Origin: Deinococcus deserti VCD115
Lineage (GTDB): Bacteria > Deinococcota > Deinococci > Deinococcales > Deinococcaceae
Direction of reading: 5' to 3'
Length of the DNA stretch: 64,000 nt
Assembly (NCBI RefSeq): GCF_000020685.1
Contig: NC_012527.1
Coordinates: 210,001 to 274,000, forward strand
Below the pieces are notes generated by a model. It ran no database searches. It was not told the origin of the DNA and saw only the letters and a program-made list of their open reading frames with translations. This document shows, piece after piece, positions 36,996 to 45,920 of this stretch. Position numbers and translations under genes: made by a program. Each line of letters starts with the position of its first letter. Within the stretch, counting starts at the first letter, position 1.

Positions 36996-37451
36996 ATGGA
37001 ACAGCAGGAGCACCCTGCCTGGGAACTGGGCCTCAGCCTGTTTCTGATTGTGTGTGGCATTGCCACCTGGATTTTGAGCGCTTCATTTCCCCAGCTTGAG
37101 GACGGCGCGCCCGGCCCAGCACTTTTTCCCCGTCTTATTGGGGCTGGCATGATTCTTGGGGGCGCTGTTCTGTCGATTTCAGCCCTTAAAGATCTGCGCT
37201 CGGCGCATGGAAGCCTTCCCTTTCTGGATTCGCGCCTGGGGCTGCTGAAAGTCTTTGCAGCTGTAGGGATTGCAGCTATGGTGCCCCTGCTGATGCCGTA
37301 CATCACGCTTGTGGGCGGTATTGCGCTGGCGGCGGCGCTCTTTGCACTGCTGATCGGCACAGATCTGCCCAGGTCAATAGGCGTCGGGCTGTTCACGGCT
37401 CTGGTGGTGTACGGCGTGTTCGGCAAACTGCTGGGAGTACCCCTGTCATGA
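36996..37451 (+). CDS. tctB: Tripartite tricarboxylate transporter small membrane subunit TctB
   Basis: A 151-residue protein with four membrane helices, for example LSLFLIVCGIATWIL and AVGIAAMVPLLM. It is poorly conserved, as is normal for TctB, but placed exactly between tctC and tctA. Its stop overlaps the tctA start by four bases (ATGA, 37448-37451). It stabilises the large subunit in the membrane. Confidence 0.88.
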   Translation: MEQQEHPAWELGLSLFLIVCGIATWILSASFPQLEDGAPGPALFPRLIGAGMILGGAVLSISALKDLRSAHGSLPFLDSRLGLLKVFAAVGIAAMVPLLMPYITLVGGIALAAALFALLIGTDLPRSIGVGLFTALVVYGVFGKLLGVPLS

Positions 37452-38995
37452 ACAATCTGCTGAGTTGGGAATCCTTCCTCGCCCTGATTCTGGGCAGCCT
37501 GTTTGGCGCCGTGTTCGGCTCCATTCCTGGCCTGACCGCCACGCTCGCCCTGAGCCTGTTTGTTCCGCTGGCCCTGTTCCTTGATCCGAGTCTGGTCTTG
37601 CCTGCCGTTATCGGCATTTCCACCGCTGCTATTTTCGCGGGCGACATCGGGTCAATTACAGTCAAGATTCCCGGTACGGCCGCCAGCGCTGCGTACAGCG
37701 ACGAGATCAACCGCATGGGCAAGGGCAGCATCGCCTACGCCATGGGGGTCGCTACCCTGCCGTCAGCTGTCGGCGCCATGGTCGGCGTGGTCATCCTGAT
37801 GATCGGTGCAGGCCTGCTCGCCCAATTTGCCAAACAGTTCTCTTCATTCGAATACTTCTGGCTGGCTGTGCTGGGTCTGGTGGCCGGTATCTTTGCCACC
37901 CAAGGCAAGCTGATCAAGGGCGCGCTCTCGCTGGGGATCGGCGTGCTGATCTCTACCGTCGGGCTGGACCCGACCCTCGGCTACGCCCGCTTTTCCTTCG
38001 GCTCGCCAAACATGCTTGCTGGCATCAACTACGTGGTCGCGCTGATCGGCCTGTTCGGTATCAGTGAACTGCTTGAGCAGGCCTACAAAGGTGTGCTGAA
38101 AACAGAAGCAGTCGTGAGTACGGACGATATGCGTGCCCAGCGCCGTAAAGTTCAACACGACTACTGGGTGCGTCCCAGCCTTCTGATGCTGCGGGAAAGA
38201 GGGGCCATGATGCGCGCTTCCCTCGTAGGAACCGGCGTGGGCTTCCTGCCTGGCGCCGGCTCCGACCTGGCAGCCTGGCTGTCAAGCAGCCTGGAACGGA
38301 TGCGCACCCGCAAGGCACAGATGACCAGCGCAGAAGTCACGCGGCAGGAAGAAACCGTGGTGCTCGCCGGAACCGCCTCCAACAATGCCGCTGTGGCAGG
38401 CGCCTGGATTCCCGCCATGGCACTCGGAATTCCTGGAGACACCCTGACCGCCATCGTGCTCGGAGTGTTTCTGATTGCAGGGATCACTCCCGGTCCTCAG
38501 TTGTTCACGGAGAACCGCGGCCTCGTCAATCAGATCTACCTGGCGTTCGCCGTGGCCAGTGTCGTCATCATGCCCATCATGGGCCTCCTGGCGGCCTATG
38601 GCGCTGGGTACATCACCCGTATCCCCTTCCGGTTGCTGATGGGATTTATTCTCGGTCTCACGGTTATTGGTGCCTACGCCATCAACAACAACCCCTTTGA
38701 CATCTGGGTGATGCTGGCACTGGGCGCGTTCGGATTCGTGCTCAAGCGCGGCGGCTTTCCGCTCGCACAGGTGGTCCTCGGCATGGTGCTGGGCCCACTG
38801 CTGGAGCAGAACTTCATGGTCAGTGTCATCAAGGTGCACTGGAACTTTGCCAGCTTCTTCGAGCGGCCAGTCGCTTTGATTCTGATGCTTGCCACCCTGC
38901 TGATCATCGTGTTCGGCAGCCGCATGAACCACCTGTATCAGAAGTCGATTCAAGCCCCTGCTGCGGGGACCGACGTTCCGACCGGCTCGGTCTGA
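37448..38995 (+). CDS. tctA: Tripartite tricarboxylate transporter large membrane subunit TctA
   Basis: A 515-residue permease with about eleven or twelve helices. The TctA signature GSIPGLTATLALSLFVPLAL is near the N-terminus, and PGTAASAAYS and a second glycine-rich motif, ALGIPGDTLTAIVLGVF, are in the middle. It carries out cation-driven uptake of the carboxylate bound by TctC. A strong terminator follows 18 bases after the stop. Confidence 0.95.
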   Translation: MNNLLSWESFLALILGSLFGAVFGSIPGLTATLALSLFVPLALFLDPSLVLPAVIGISTAAIFAGDIGSITVKIPGTAASAAYSDEINRMGKGSIAYAMGVATLPSAVGAMVGVVILMIGAGLLAQFAKQFSSFEYFWLAVLGLVAGIFATQGKLIKGALSLGIGVLISTVGLDPTLGYARFSFGSPNMLAGINYVVALIGLFGISELLEQAYKGVLKTEAVVSTDDMRAQRRKVQHDYWVRPSLLMLRERGAMMRASLVGTGVGFLPGAGSDLAAWLSSSLERMRTRKAQMTSAEVTRQEETVVLAGTASNNAAVAGAWIPAMALGIPGDTLTAIVLGVFLIAGITPGPQLFTENRGLVNQIYLAFAVASVVIMPIMGLLAAYGAGYITRIPFRLLMGFILGLTVIGAYAINNNPFDIWVMLALGAFGFVLKRGGFPLAQVVLGMVLGPLLEQNFMVSVIKVHWNFASFFERPVALILMLATLLIIVFGSRMNHLYQKSIQAPAAGTDVPTGSV

Positions 38996-39012
38996 CAGCC
39001 TGAAGCCAACTG

Positions 39013-39052
39013 CAGCATCGGGGGGCCAGACATATCTGGCCCCCCGATGCTG
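39013..39052. terminator. Strong stem-loop after tctA, 18-bp stem
   Basis: CAGCATCGGGGGGCCAGA, loop CATA, perfect complement. It separates tctCBA from the converging AI-2E-family gene and could serve both. Confidence 0.85.
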
Positions 39053-39256
39053 TAGATGGTTGTGCATTCAGGCTTGCACCGTCTGTGGGCAGCTGCACCC
39101 GGAACGAATGGGAACGTGGGTCGTGATACGGAGCTCAGGTCTTCTCGAGGGCCTGTGCCCACTGATCAGCTTTGGCTCAGCGGGCGCTTTCAGCCGCAAA
39201 GCAGCGGGCGCTGGTCTGCCTCAGATCCCAGAGTTCCAGGTAAGGCGCTGATCGCC

Positions 39257-40567
39257 TCACACGGACTCTGGTCCTTGCCCGGCCCGCTGACGGCCTTCGG
39301 TACTGGCGTTCCCCTCCGGCGCGTCCAGGGCCTCAGCGAGGTCCAGATCTCCCTCTTCGGCCTGACGCACCAGTTCTGCGTCGCGGGCCTCCTGCGCAGC
39401 CTTGACCGTCGCCTCACGCTCCTCTTCCTCGCGCTCGAGCTGCTCTTCGACCTTGCCGCTGATCAGCGCCATCGCTACTGCATCTGGAATATCCGGAGCG
39501 TCCTGCAGGTAGAACTCCTGATACATCGCTTTCAGGATGATCAGAAACGGCACCGTCAGAAAAGCGCCCACCAGCCCGAACACACTCCCGAACAGCAGCA
39601 CGCCGACAGTCACCGACAGGGGATGCAGCTTTCCCGCACCGCCCAGCAGGAACGGCGCCAGAATGAACCCTTCAACCTGCTGAAACACCAGCGAGAACAC
39701 CGCCACATACACCGCTTTCTGCGGATCGTCAGCCAGAGTGAACAGGATCGGCGGCAGCGACGCCACGATCGGCCCGAGGTTGGGTATCAGTTCCCCCAGC
39801 GCCGCCAGAAGGCCGAAAACGAGCCAGTTTTCTACACCGAGCAACATCAGCCCGAGGGCCATGAACCCGCCCGTGACCAGCATGATCAGCACGGTGGCGC
39901 GGCCCCAGGCGCCCAGTTGCTTGAGAATCTGGGCCAGGGCGCGGGCGGCTTTCAGGCGGTGCCGGGGCGGAACAGCACCCAGGGCCCCGTTGACCAGCGG
40001 CACTGGGTTACTCAGCACAAACACCACCATTACCAGCGTGACCAGGGCGAGAAACAGGCCGCCCAGCGCGGTCCCCACCAGGTTTGGTAGCGCGCGGGCT
40101 GCTTTGGTCGTAAAAGTGGTCGCCTGCTGAACAAGTCCGTGAATAGTGTCTTCGGACAGCGCCCCACTAATGGAGGGATATCCTGCGATGGCAGCATTGA
40201 TACGTTTTTCCAGCTCTGGAACAGAGCTGGGCAAACTGCCTGAAATCTGTCCCACCTGGGTTACGACAGGTGGAACCGCAAGAAACCCCAGCAGGGCCAG
40301 GGCGGCCAGCACCAGCAGCACGGTGGCCAGCCCTGCAGCGGCACGTGGCATCCAGCGTTCAAGGAACCGGGCGACCGGATTCAGGGCGGTGGCCAGAATC
40401 AGCGCCAGAATGATCGCGAGCAGGGCCGGGCCTACCCTGCCGAAAAAACTGAGGGCAAGAAGCACGGCAATGACGCCCATCGCAACGGGAAGCAGGTTGA
40501 TGACCTGGATGCCGGTTCGTGACGAACCTGATTGCCGCGCGGGGGGCATACGACGGGAAGTGGTCAT
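39257..40567 (-). CDS. AI-2E-family (PerM/YdiK-like) transporter
   Basis: A 436-residue membrane protein. Two helices near the N-terminus (LLPVAMGVIAVLLALSFFG, LLAIILALILATALNP) precede a soluble loop and a five- to six-helix block containing ALGELIPNLGPIVASLPPILF, the family's most conserved segment. From about residue 375 a charged tail follows (EEQLEREEEEREATVKAAQE), longer than usual. Relatives export AI-2 or act as sodium/proton antiporters; the substrate here is unknown. The gene stands alone. Confidence 0.9.
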   Translation of the reverse strand: MTTSRRMPPARQSGSSRTGIQVINLLPVAMGVIAVLLALSFFGRVGPALLAIILALILATALNPVARFLERWMPRAAAGLATVLLVLAALALLGFLAVPPVVTQVGQISGSLPSSVPELEKRINAAIAGYPSISGALSEDTIHGLVQQATTFTTKAARALPNLVGTALGGLFLALVTLVMVVFVLSNPVPLVNGALGAVPPRHRLKAARALAQILKQLGAWGRATVLIMLVTGGFMALGLMLLGVENWLVFGLLAALGELIPNLGPIVASLPPILFTLADDPQKAVYVAVFSLVFQQVEGFILAPFLLGGAGKLHPLSVTVGVLLFGSVFGLVGAFLTVPFLIILKAMYQEFYLQDAPDIPDAVAMALISGKVEEQLEREEEEREATVKAAQEARDAELVRQAEEGDLDLAEALDAPEGNASTEGRQRAGQGPESV

Positions 40568-40810
40568 AGGTAACTCTCATGATGCCGACTCGCGTCTGAT
40601 GGGGTCTTAAGCAAAATCCCCGAAAGTGGGGGCAGGGAGGGTGGGCGCCTGAAGCTGGTCGAACGCTGACCGTGAATACCGGGCGGCCCTTCAATGGCTT
40701 CTGGGGCACCATGCCGCCTCAGAGGTATCCCCACTGACAATCATGGGTGGAGCGTTTCCAGGAAACCTCATTTTTCGCTTGACCACCAGTGCCGTGTACA
40801 GTGGCGGGAC

Positions 40811-41521
40811 ATGAGTTTCCCAGCCTTCGGTGCAATCCTGTTTGACCTCGACGGTGTTCTGGTCGACAGCGAAGTGCTTGCCAACCAGGTGTGGATTGCC
40901 GTTCTGGCGCAGCACAACCTGCACCTGAGCCCACACGCCTTCATGAAAGGCTCGATTGGCCAGACCCTGACTGGCGTCTTTGACTGGCTGCATGCGGAGC
41001 ATGGCTGGGCCAAGCCCGACAGTTTCGAGTCCAGGCTGGATGAGCAGCTGCTCCAGGCGTTTGAAACGGTCCGTGCACTTGCAGGGGCCGAACATACCCT
41101 CCGGTCCCTGCAGGCAGCAGGCATGCCCACCGCCATTGTCAGCAACAGCCAACGCGACCGCCTTCACCTGAAGCTGCGCGCTGCTGGATTAAATGACCTG
41201 ACGAACGGCCATGTCTATGATCCTGAGCATACGGAAGGCCGGGGAAAACCGTTCCCCGACCTGTACCTTCTGGCGGCACAGCAATTGGGAGTTCCGGCAA
41301 CGCGGTGCCTGGTGGTTGAAGACAGCGTGCCTGGTGTCCAGGCGGGGCTGGCAGCAGGAGCCACCGTATGGGGGTTGTGTGCAGGTGAGCACATGCACGC
41401 TGGCAGCGCTTCAGAACTCTCGGACGCTGGAGCGGCCCGTCTGTTGCACAGCCACGGTGAACTGCAGCAGGCGCTGGCCGCTTTGGGAAACGGATCTGAG
41501 GAACAGCTGAAAATGCGTTGA
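40811..41521 (+). CDS. HAD-superfamily phosphatase, CbbY/beta-phosphoglucomutase-like
   Basis: A 236-residue hydrolase. Motif I is LFDLDGVLVDSE (nucleophile and acid Asp), motif II is in AIVSNSQRDR, Lys in GRGKPFPDLYLLA, and motif III in CLVVEDSVPGVQAG. A helical cap lies between motifs I and II. Such enzymes dephosphorylate sugar phosphates or similar. TACAGT stands eight bases before the ATG, consistent with a very short or absent leader; the open frame extends 39 codons upstream without support. Confidence 0.9.
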   Translation: MSFPAFGAILFDLDGVLVDSEVLANQVWIAVLAQHNLHLSPHAFMKGSIGQTLTGVFDWLHAEHGWAKPDSFESRLDEQLLQAFETVRALAGAEHTLRSLQAAGMPTAIVSNSQRDRLHLKLRAAGLNDLTNGHVYDPEHTEGRGKPFPDLYLLAAQQLGVPATRCLVVEDSVPGVQAGLAAGATVWGLCAGEHMHAGSASELSDAGAARLLHSHGELQQALAALGNGSEEQLKMR

Positions 41522-41656
41522 AAGCACCGCGATGGAATGAACGCAACCCAGGTTCTGCGAGGCACGCCCGTGATCTGAACGGCGCTGTGTATTCGGTACA
41601 AAGTTGAACGATCCCTCGCATACCTCAGGGCTACGCAGCATTTGCGACCATTTTGA

Positions 41657-41808
41657 TTTTTTGACAGGGCTAGACAAAGTGAAGTAGGAAGGACTCGTCC
41701 GGACTAAGGTGCAGCATCTCCACAGTTGGTCTGACCACTAGACCACAAGACCAAGCGCCCATCTTTCCAGACTGGAAGTGTCTCTTGACTATTAGCCCTG
41801 TCAAAAAA
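41657..41808. repeat. 16-bp perfect inverted repeat bracketing the start of the FadR-type gene
   Basis: TTTTTTGACAGGGCTA (41657-41672) and its exact complement (41793-41808) are 120 bases apart. The right arm covers codons 3-8 of the regulator, which spell the family-conserved I-S-P-V-K-K. The space between holds the FadR-like operator. No target duplication is visible. It could be the footprint of a small mobile element or a long-range regulatory structure. Confidence 0.75.
41726..41754. promoter_or_regulatory. FadR-type operator
   Basis: TGGTC-T-GACCA (41727-41737) is a perfect palindrome of the TGGT-N3-ACCA kind used by FadR-subfamily GntR proteins. It lies inside a wider TTGGTCT...AGACCAA repeat (41726-41732, 41748-41754). 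It is 31 bases before the regulator start, so autoregulation is likely. Confidence 0.7.
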
Positions 41809-42504
41809 CAGAAGCTGCCAGACAGTGTCGTAGACCGTCTGCTTGAGGTGGTGCGTAGCGGTCAGTTCAATACTGGAGATCGCCTGCCCTCTGAACGGGT
41901 TCTTGCTGTTCAGCTGGGTGTTTCTCGAGCCAGTCTGCGCGACGCGCTGACCCGGCTGGAGATGCTTGGCGTCCTTGAAGTCCGGCAGGGAGACGGCACC
42001 TTTGTCTGCTCCCCAGAAGGCAGGACGCTGTCACTGCCCTTCCAGGGCCTGCTGCGGAGTCTTCCTCAGACTGCTCAGGATCTTCTCGAGTTCAGGCGAA
42101 TTCTGGAGCCCGAGGCGGCAGCGCTGGCGGCTGAGCGTGCGACGCCTGCACAGATCGCCAGCCTTCAAGCCTGCCTTCGTCAGCAGCACGTCACCGCAGC
42201 GCAGGGGCTCAGGCTCTCGCAAGACGACATTGCTTTCCACACCCTGATCGCCCAGATGGTTGGAAACACCGTCATTCTGCGCGTACTCGAAACCCTGCAA
42301 CAGGTCATGCAGGACCTGCGGTCCCGGACCCTGCCTGGCCAGTACCCCGAGATCACGCTTCGCGAACACACCCGCATCCTGGCCGCCATTGGAAACCGCT
42401 CGCCCGTGGAAGCACGGCAGGCGATGGCGGACCACCTCGAAACCGTCGTCCGCACCGCCGTTGAAACCCCCTCGACTTCGTCAAAAGGAGCTTATGATGC
42501 TTAG
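41785..42504 (+). CDS. FadR-subfamily GntR transcriptional regulator
   Basis: A 239-residue regulator. Residues 8-75 form the GntR winged helix (GDRLPSERVLAVQLGVSRASLRDALTRLEMLGVLEV), and about 90-230 the all-helical FCD effector domain (EFRRILEPEAAALAAERA, DDIAFHTLIAQMVGNTVI, EHTRILAAI) with the metal-binding Asp/His pattern. The only suitable start is a TTG at 41785 behind GGAAG. Its end overlaps the binding-protein gene, so it is the first gene of the operon that it probably controls. The ligand is unknown, perhaps an amino acid or a small acid derived from the peptides. Confidence 0.9.
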   Translation: MTISPVKKQKLPDSVVDRLLEVVRSGQFNTGDRLPSERVLAVQLGVSRASLRDALTRLEMLGVLEVRQGDGTFVCSPEGRTLSLPFQGLLRSLPQTAQDLLEFRRILEPEAAALAAERATPAQIASLQACLRQQHVTAAQGLRLSQDDIAFHTLIAQMVGNTVILRVLETLQQVMQDLRSRTLPGQYPEITLREHTRILAAIGNRSPVEARQAMADHLETVVRTAVETPSTSSKGAYDA

Positions 42505-43960
42505 ACAGATTGCTGTGATGACCCTTGGCCTGCTGGGTACGGCCGCCGCCCAGACCGTGACCGTTGGCCTGGACGCCGACCCACCCCGCCTCGACCCGAC
42601 CCTTTCGACGGCTTTTGTCGACCGTCAGGTCCTGAATCAGATCTTCGACAAGCTCGTAGATCTGGACCAGAACCTCAAGATCGTGCCGGCCCTGGCCAAG
42701 TCCTGGAAAATCACCAACGGTGGTCTCACCTACACCTTCACCCTGCGTGATGGCGTCAAGTTCCATGACGGAACGCCGCTGAATGCCGCTGCCGTGAAAT
42801 ACAGCCTGGAGCGCCACATGACGCTCGAAAACAGCGGACGCAAGAACGAGCTGAAGGCCGTCAAGGAAATCAAGGTCGTGAATCCGACCACCGTTCAGAT
42901 CACGCTGAAGCAGCCGTTTGCACCGCTGCTCGGGGTGCTGAGTGACCGTGCCGGCATGATTGTCTCGCCCACCGCTGCTCAGAAAGCTGGTGAAAACTTC
43001 CAGAACGCACCCGTAGGGAGCGGCGCTTTCGAGTTCGCCAGCCGCAAACGCCAGGACAACATCACCCTCACGGCCAATGCCAGCTACTGGGACGGCAAGC
43101 CCAAGATCGACAAGCTGGTGTACCGCCCCTTCCCGGAAGGCGATGTCCGCCTTGCGAACCTGCTGTCCGGAGCCGTTCAGGTCATCACCCCGATCGATCC
43201 CAAAGACATCAGCAGGATGGACAAGAACGACAAGTTCAACGTCATGAACTACTCCGGCCTGAGTTACTACGGAATCTGGTTCAACGTGACCCGTGCGCCG
43301 TTCAACTCCAAGGCGGCCCGGCAGGCTGTGGCGGCCACGATTGACCGTGAGGCCGTGGCCAAAGTGGTGTTCCACAATACGGTCGAGCCCGCCAACGGTC
43401 CCTTCGCGCCCGGTACCCCGGCCGCAGCCAAGAACGCCCGTATCCCCAAGCCCAACCTTCCCCTTGCCAAGCAGAAGCTCGGCGGCAAACCACTGACCTT
43501 CACCCTGCTGACTGCTCCCGGTACGGTTCCGACGCAGCTTGCCCAGCTGTACCAGGCCATGTTCGCGCAGGCGGGTATCACCGCCAAGATCGAGCAGGTG
43601 GAATTCGGTACGCTGCTTGACCGTGCTGATAAGCGTGACTATGACGCCCTGGTCCTGGGCTGGAGCGGGCGTCCTGACCCGGACGGCAACATCTACGACT
43701 TCTTCACGACCGGCGCTCCCAACAACCAGGCGGGCTACAGCAACAAGACCGTAGATCAGCTGCTGAACAAAGCCCGGACGCAGACCAGCATGTCGTCCCG
43801 CGTGGCGACGTACAACGTTGCCCTGGGTAAAATCAACGAAGAAGTGCCCTACGTCTATGTGTACCACCAGAACAACGTCGTGGGTACCGCGAAAGGCCTC
43901 ACCGGACTGAAGCCCATTCCCGACGGCATCCTTCGCTTCAAGGACGTCGACCTCAAATAA
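42497..43960 (+). CDS. ABC transporter substrate-binding protein, peptide/nickel family
   Basis: A 487-residue secreted binding protein. The signal peptide is MLRQIAVMTLGLLGTAAAQ. The mature protein has LAKSWKITNGGLTYTFTLRD, FHDGTPLNAAAVKYSLERH, and GSGAFEFASRKRQDNITLTA, standard for SBP_bac_5. AAAGGAG precedes two ATGs (42494 and 42497); the second has the better spacing. The start overlaps the regulator gene. It differs from the binding protein at 1339 and so serves another uptake system. A terminator-like hairpin follows before the permeases. Confidence 0.94.
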   Translation: MLRQIAVMTLGLLGTAAAQTVTVGLDADPPRLDPTLSTAFVDRQVLNQIFDKLVDLDQNLKIVPALAKSWKITNGGLTYTFTLRDGVKFHDGTPLNAAAVKYSLERHMTLENSGRKNELKAVKEIKVVNPTTVQITLKQPFAPLLGVLSDRAGMIVSPTAAQKAGENFQNAPVGSGAFEFASRKRQDNITLTANASYWDGKPKIDKLVYRPFPEGDVRLANLLSGAVQVITPIDPKDISRMDKNDKFNVMNYSGLSYYGIWFNVTRAPFNSKAARQAVAATIDREAVAKVVFHNTVEPANGPFAPGTPAAAKNARIPKPNLPLAKQKLGGKPLTFTLLTAPGTVPTQLAQLYQAMFAQAGITAKIEQVEFGTLLDRADKRDYDALVLGWSGRPDPDGNIYDFFTTGAPNNQAGYSNKTVDQLLNKARTQTSMSSRVATYNVALGKINEEVPYVYVYHQNNVVGTAKGLTGLKPIPDGILRFKDVDLK

Positions 43961-43975
43961 CATTCGCGTACCTGC

Positions 43976-44034
43976 GATGAAGAGCGTCCTCCAGAGCGTC
44001 CAATACAGGCCGGAGGACGCTCTTCATCACCTTT
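43976..44034 (+). terminator. Intra-operon terminator between binding protein and permease genes
   Basis: GATGAAGAGCGTCCTCC (43976-43992) and its exact complement (44012-44028) form a 17-bp stem followed by ACCTTTTTCTTC. It is a full Rho-independent terminator inside the operon, expected to leave the binding protein more abundant than the downstream proteins. Confidence 0.85.
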
Positions 44035-44069
44035 TTCTTCACTGAGATGCCCTGCAACAAGGAGTGCCT

Positions 44070-45014
44070 GTGCTTGTTTTCGCTCTACGCCGCCTGCTCT
44101 CCACTCTTCCCACCCTGCTGATCGTGACCCTGGTGGTCTTTGCCATGGTGAACCTGCTGCCCGGCGACCCCGCGCGGCTGCTGCTGGGTGAGGAAGCCAC
44201 TCCTGAAGCGCTTGCCGAGCTGCGCCGCTCGCTTGGACTGGACCGCCCCCTCCCCGAGCAGTACCTGCGCTGGCTGATGGACGTGATTCAGCTGGATTTC
44301 GGAACCAGCGTGAAAGACAACACCACTGTCACTTCCCTGGTCGCCGAAAAACTGCCCACGACCATGCAGCTGGCGGGCTTTTCGATGCTGATTGCCCTTG
44401 TCATTGCCATACCTGCCGGCATTCTGGGTGCGCTCCGCCGCGGAACGTGGGTGGACCAGGTCCTGACCCTGATGGCGCTGTCCGGCATCAGCCTGCCCAA
44501 CTTCTTCCTGGGCATCCTGCTGATCTATGTTTTCAGTATTCGCCTGGCCTGGATTCCAGCCAGCGGCTACGTCAGCTTCTTTGAGGACCCAGGAAAAAAC
44601 CTGCTGCTGCTGCTGCTGCCGGCCGTGACGCTCGGCGTGCACTCGGCTGCGGTTCTGGCACGGTACCTGCGCGGCAGTCTGATTGAGACCCTGTTTCAGG
44701 ACTACGTGCGAACGGCGCACGCCAAAGGTGTCTCCGGACCACGCGTGACCTTCAAGCACGCCCTGCGCAACGCCCTGATTCCCGTGGTAACGGCATTCGG
44801 CCTGCAACTCGGCGGTCTGCTTGGCGGCGCCGTTATTACAGAGCAGATATTCAGCGTTCCGGGTTTCGGGCGCCTGCTGGTCGACGCGGTATTCACGCGT
44901 GACCTGCCAGTGATTCAGGGCGTAGTTCTGGTTTCCGCCATCGCAGTGTTCATCGTGAGTTTCCTGGTGGACATGATGTACGCCGCTCTCGACCCCAGGA
45001 TCCGGTACCAGTAA
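44070..45014 (+). CDS. Peptide/nickel-type ABC transporter permease (DppB-like)
   Basis: A 314-residue inner-membrane permease with the DppB opening (RRLLSTLPTLLIVTLVVFAMVN is the region; then LLPGDPARLLLGEEAT), the EAA loop (RTAHAKGVSGPRVTFKHALRNAL) and TEQIFSVPGFGRLL. Two GTG codons are candidates: 44064 is too close to AAGGAG, while 44070 has a five-base spacer and is preferred. The stop shares one base with the next start (TAATG). Confidence 0.93.
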   Translation: MLVFALRRLLSTLPTLLIVTLVVFAMVNLLPGDPARLLLGEEATPEALAELRRSLGLDRPLPEQYLRWLMDVIQLDFGTSVKDNTTVTSLVAEKLPTTMQLAGFSMLIALVIAIPAGILGALRRGTWVDQVLTLMALSGISLPNFFLGILLIYVFSIRLAWIPASGYVSFFEDPGKNLLLLLLPAVTLGVHSAAVLARYLRGSLIETLFQDYVRTAHAKGVSGPRVTFKHALRNALIPVVTAFGLQLGGLLGGAVITEQIFSVPGFGRLLVDAVFTRDLPVIQGVVLVSAIAVFIVSFLVDMMYAALDPRIRYQ

Positions 45015-45892
45015 TGCAACAATCCACGTTATCCCGACCAGCTGCCCGGCCCAAATTGCGCCTGAGCAAACCTGTCCGCCGCTTTCTCAAGAATAAACTC
45101 GCCGTTGTGGGCGCGGTCATCCTGCTGATCTTCAGTGTGCTGGCGGTCTTTGCACCTGTTGTGGCCCCTGCCGACCCCAGTCAGATCTTCTTTTCCGACC
45201 TGCGTGCAGCCCCAGGCGGAATTCACCCGTTCGGGGCTGACGAGCTGGGCCGCGACATTTTTTCCCGGGTGGTGTACGGCGCGCGGGTCTCCCTGAGCGC
45301 CGGACTGGTCTCGGTGACGCTTGCGCTGGTTGCGGGCACCGCCCTGGGCATGCTTGCCGGTTACTTCAGGGGATGGGTTGACGAGGTCATCATGCGCCTG
45401 GTCGACGCCATGCTGGCGCTGCCTTTTCTGGTTCTGGCCATTGCGCTGGCGGCCATCCTCGGCCCGAGTCTGCAGAACACCATGATCGCCATTGCCATTG
45501 TCAGCGCACCGGCATTTGCCCGTATTACGCGCGGCGAGGTGCTGGCGCAACGCGAACGTGAATACGTGCAGGCCGCCCAGGCCCTGGGCGCCCGGGACAG
45601 CCGGCTGATCCTGCGGCATCTTCTGCCCAACATCAGCGGCGCGCTGATCGTGCAGACCTCACTGGCTATCGCCAGCGCCATTCTGGCGGAGTCGAGCCTG
45701 TCCTTTCTGGGCCTGGGGATCCAGCCGCCAGCACCAAGCTGGGGTTCAATGCTTAACGCTGCCCGCGGTTACCTGTCGGAAGCGCCCTGGATGGCGCTGT
45801 TCCCCGGCATGGCCATCTTCCTGACCGTGCTGGCCTTCAACCTGGTCGGCGACGGCCTCCGCGAAGCCATCGATCCTAGAACCCGCCACTGA
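45014..45892 (+). CDS. Peptide/nickel-type ABC transporter permease (DppC-like)
   Basis: A 292-residue permease. RRFLKNKLAVVGAVILLIFS is the typical first helix, HPFGADELGRDIFSRVVYG the DppC signature, and REREYVQAAQALGARDSRLI the EAA loop, followed by AILAESSLSFLGLGIQPPAPSWG. It pairs with the DppB-like protein. No ATP-binding subunit gene follows; the next gene is a gamma-glutamyltransferase. The ATPase must be supplied from elsewhere or shared with another system. Confidence 0.94.
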   Translation: MQQSTLSRPAARPKLRLSKPVRRFLKNKLAVVGAVILLIFSVLAVFAPVVAPADPSQIFFSDLRAAPGGIHPFGADELGRDIFSRVVYGARVSLSAGLVSVTLALVAGTALGMLAGYFRGWVDEVIMRLVDAMLALPFLVLAIALAAILGPSLQNTMIAIAIVSAPAFARITRGEVLAQREREYVQAAQALGARDSRLILRHLLPNISGALIVQTSLAIASAILAESSLSFLGLGIQPPAPSWGSMLNAARGYLSEAPWMALFPGMAIFLTVLAFNLVGDGLREAIDPRTRH

Positions 45893-45920
45893 TTCTTCTG
45901 CGTACCAAAAAGGGCCTGTC

